NCBI GenBank assembly: GCA_014729935.1
Contig: WJJB01000068.1
Span: forward strand, 1-7,327
Length of the DNA stretch: 7,327 nucleotides
DNA from: Candidatus Bathyarchaeota archaeon
GTDB taxonomy: Archaea > Asgardarchaeota > Lokiarchaeia > Sigyniarchaeales > Sigyniarchaeaceae
Direction: 5' to 3'
Position numbers and translations under genes: made by a program. This document shows positions 6,273 through 7,327 of this stretch, in pieces; the first letter of the stretch is position 1, and every line of letters begins with the position of its first letter. The notes beneath the pieces are model-generated. The model saw nothing but the letters and a program-made list of their open reading frames with translations. It was not told the origin of the DNA and made no database searches.

Positions 6273-6517
6273 AATCGCTCGTCACGAGGTAAAGACCCGT
6301 CCGGGTGAAACCTCCTGACATCACCTTGAAAAGGGAAATGACAAGGACAGGGAAGGGAAAGATGAAGATGGGGAACGACATGCACATGCGAAAGCGACCT
6401 GATAGCGACCGCCTGCAAACCCTGCAATCGGGAGATGGTCCATTAGCCAGAAGGCTGCTTGGCAGATGAACGGAAATCCTGCATACATTTTTGGACAAGC
6501 AACCATGCAACCAACCC
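6273..6517 (+). other. 245-base intergenic region with two small hairpins and a purine-rich tract
   Basis: Just after the radical SAM stop come two short inverted repeats: CTCGT-c-ACGAG (6278-6288) and ACCCG-tc-CGGGT (6295-6306), the second flanked by an outer GGT/ACC pair (6288-6290, 6310-6312). No T run follows them, so they do not form a classical intrinsic terminator. Bases 6326-6380 are strongly purine-rich on this strand. No promoter is convincing for the next gene; CATACATTTTT at 6483-6493 is the best A/T-rich candidate, about 25-35 bases before its ATG. No tRNA fold or known riboswitch was seen. Confidence 0.5.
6338..6469 (+). CDS. Doubtful 43-residue basic small ORF
   Basis: An ATG at 6338 opens 43 codons to TGA at 6467-6469, encoding a Lys/Arg- and Met-rich peptide (MTRTGKGKMKMGNDMHMRKR, then a Leu/Gln/Arg tail). 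AAAAGGG lies shortly upstream as a weak ribosome site. It falls wholly in the gap between the radical SAM gene and the flavoprotein gene and in the latter's frame, but a stop separates them. The composition mostly reflects the purine-rich DNA. I recognise no family, and it may well be untranslated. Confidence 0.12.
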   Translation: MTRTGKGKMKMGNDMHMRKRPDSDRLQTLQSGDGPLARRLLGR

Positions 6518-7327
6518 ATGCACACGCGATTCCACGATATTTTCAAGACGAAATATCCCATCATTCAAGCAGGCATGGGACCCTATGACACCACGGGGCT
6601 CGCCGCAGCGGTTGCAAGAGCCGGCGGGCTTGGCTTGATATCCACCGTTGGCATGGGTTCTTTTGAGATGCCGGGTATCGGGAAATTCAAGTACACGGCG
6701 ATTTTCGATGACAAGGCACCCAAGGATCTACTTGAATCGTCGATGGACAAGGTACTGGAAGATCTCGCCGGGTTAAAAGATGCCAAGTTTGGGATCAACA
6801 TCCCAGTATCCGAGGAATTCATCCCCACAGCGTCGGAAGTGATTAGTACCGTTTGTGACAAGATCAAGTCCGACCCCGCAGCTCGAAAGCAATGCACGGT
6901 CGTGGTGACATCGGCTGGCGATCCGCTTCCCTGGGCAATCGATCCCATGGGGAAGGAACAGGACCTATCCATCCCTATCAAGAAGGAACTGCCCGGCATT
7001 ACGTGGTGTCACGTGGTACCGTCGGTGCGAGCCGCGAAAAGGTGCGTGAAAGCAAACGTGGATGTAATCACCGCCTCTGGTCGGGAGGGCGGGGCACACT
7101 GCTCGTGGCGGGACACTTCATCCATGGTGCTTGTTCCCGAAGTTGTGAAAGACGTCTCAAAACCAGTCATTGCCGCGGGGGGATTCGCGGATGGTGCTTC
7201 ACTGGTTGCAGCCCTTGCCCTGGGAGCCATTGGAATCCAGATGGGGACCAGGTTCATCGCCACCAAGGAAAGTGATTTCGAGCAAGGATGGAAGGAATTG
7301 CTGGTGAAAGCCACCGAGGAAGATACC
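6518..7327 (+). CDS. Nitronate monooxygenase / FabK-like FMN-dependent TIM-barrel protein (3' end cut by window)
   Basis: The frame is open for 270 codons to the window end. The start MHTRFHDIFKTKYPIIQAGMG is typical of 2-nitropropane dioxygenase/enoyl-ACP reductase II proteins: strand 1 ends in the FMN-contacting QAGM (17-20), followed by TTGLAAAVARAGGLGLIS (25-42). Later barrel motifs are FGINIPV (91-97), VVVTSAGDP (128-136), HVVPSVRAAKRC (165-176), VDVITASGREGGAHC (181-195), VIAAGGFADGASLVAALALGA (217-237) and the phosphate-binding IQMGTRF (240-246). His194 matches the family's active-site His, although the usual EAGGH reads EGGAH. The reaction could be oxidation of nitronates, reduction of an enoyl thioester or something else; sequence alone does not decide. 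ATG 6518 fits the family N-terminus; ATG 6505 is in another frame. It is not closely linked to the upstream pair (245 bases) and is probably transcribed separately. Confidence 0.9.
   Translation, partial: MHTRFHDIFKTKYPIIQAGMGPYDTTGLAAAVARAGGLGLISTVGMGSFEMPGIGKFKYTAIFDDKAPKDLLESSMDKVLEDLAGLKDAKFGINIPVSEEFIPTASEVISTVCDKIKSDPAARKQCTVVVTSAGDPLPWAIDPMGKEQDLSIPIKKELPGITWCHVVPSVRAAKRCVKANVDVITASGREGGAHCSWRDTSSMVLVPEVVKDVSKPVIAAGGFADGASLVAALALGAIGIQMGTRFIATKESDFEQGWKELLVKATEEDT

Noticed and set aside
6355..6405. Possible C/D-box small RNA (AAGATGA as C-like box, CTGA at about 6400 as D-like box)
   Set aside because: The C-like box deviates from consensus, there are no clear internal D'/C' boxes, and a CTGA within 50 bases is common by chance.
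6265..6564. 99-codon - strand ORF spanning the intergenic gap
   Set aside because: It overlaps the conserved N-terminus of the flavoprotein gene, and its hydrophobic Phe/Ile/Pro composition comes from the reverse of the purine-rich tract. No family recognised.

Overview
The window carries six protein-coding genes, all on the + strand and two of them cut by the window ends. The organism looks like an archaeon of intermediate G+C, with moderate confidence. The reasons are a TATA-like box (TATTTAAAT) placed as expected for a leaderless transcript in front of the third gene cluster, no convincing -35/-10 promoter, a poly-T rather than a hairpin stop after the transporter operon, and the archaeal flavour of the COG1433 and COG0731 proteins. 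Two strong Shine-Dalgarno sites inside the first operon fit either an archaeon or a bacterium. The lineage cannot be fixed by reading alone.

Region 1 (1-4741) is a tight three-gene operon: the C-terminal part of a PadR-like winged-helix regulator, then two half-size ABC exporters. The genes overlap as ATGA and TAATG, so they are probably translationally coupled. The exporters show complementary lesions. The first has Asp in place of the catalytic Glu and Gln in place of the switch His. The second has an intact catalytic dyad but a degenerate ABC signature (ISIGQ). This is the pattern of heterodimeric exporters with one consensus and one degenerate ATP site, such as TM287/288 and LmrCD, and lmrCD is likewise controlled by a PadR repressor (LmrR). 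The operon is therefore best read as a self-regulated drug, lipid or toxic-compound exporter of unknown substrate.

The most unusual item is in the second exporter subunit. About 250 residues, rich in Met, Gly and Pro, are spliced into the ATPase domain between the A-loop tyrosine and the strand that leads to Walker A. All core ATPase motifs resume in frame after it. I recognise no known domain in this insert.

Region 2 (4742-6272) begins with a 171-base intergenic stretch holding a poly-T tract and TATA-like elements. It continues with a small COG1433/NifX-like protein and a COG0731-type radical SAM enzyme whose only standard start codons lie about 80 bases inside the preceding gene. These two probably act together in iron-sulfur or metallocofactor chemistry, though no substrate can be read from the sequence.

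Region 3 (6273-7327) is a 245-base gap with two small hairpins, a purine-rich tract and a doubtful 43-codon ORF, followed by the first 270 codons of an FMN-dependent nitronate monooxygenase/FabK-like protein that runs off the window. No RNA genes, CRISPR arrays, insertion sequences or integrase-type elements were seen.
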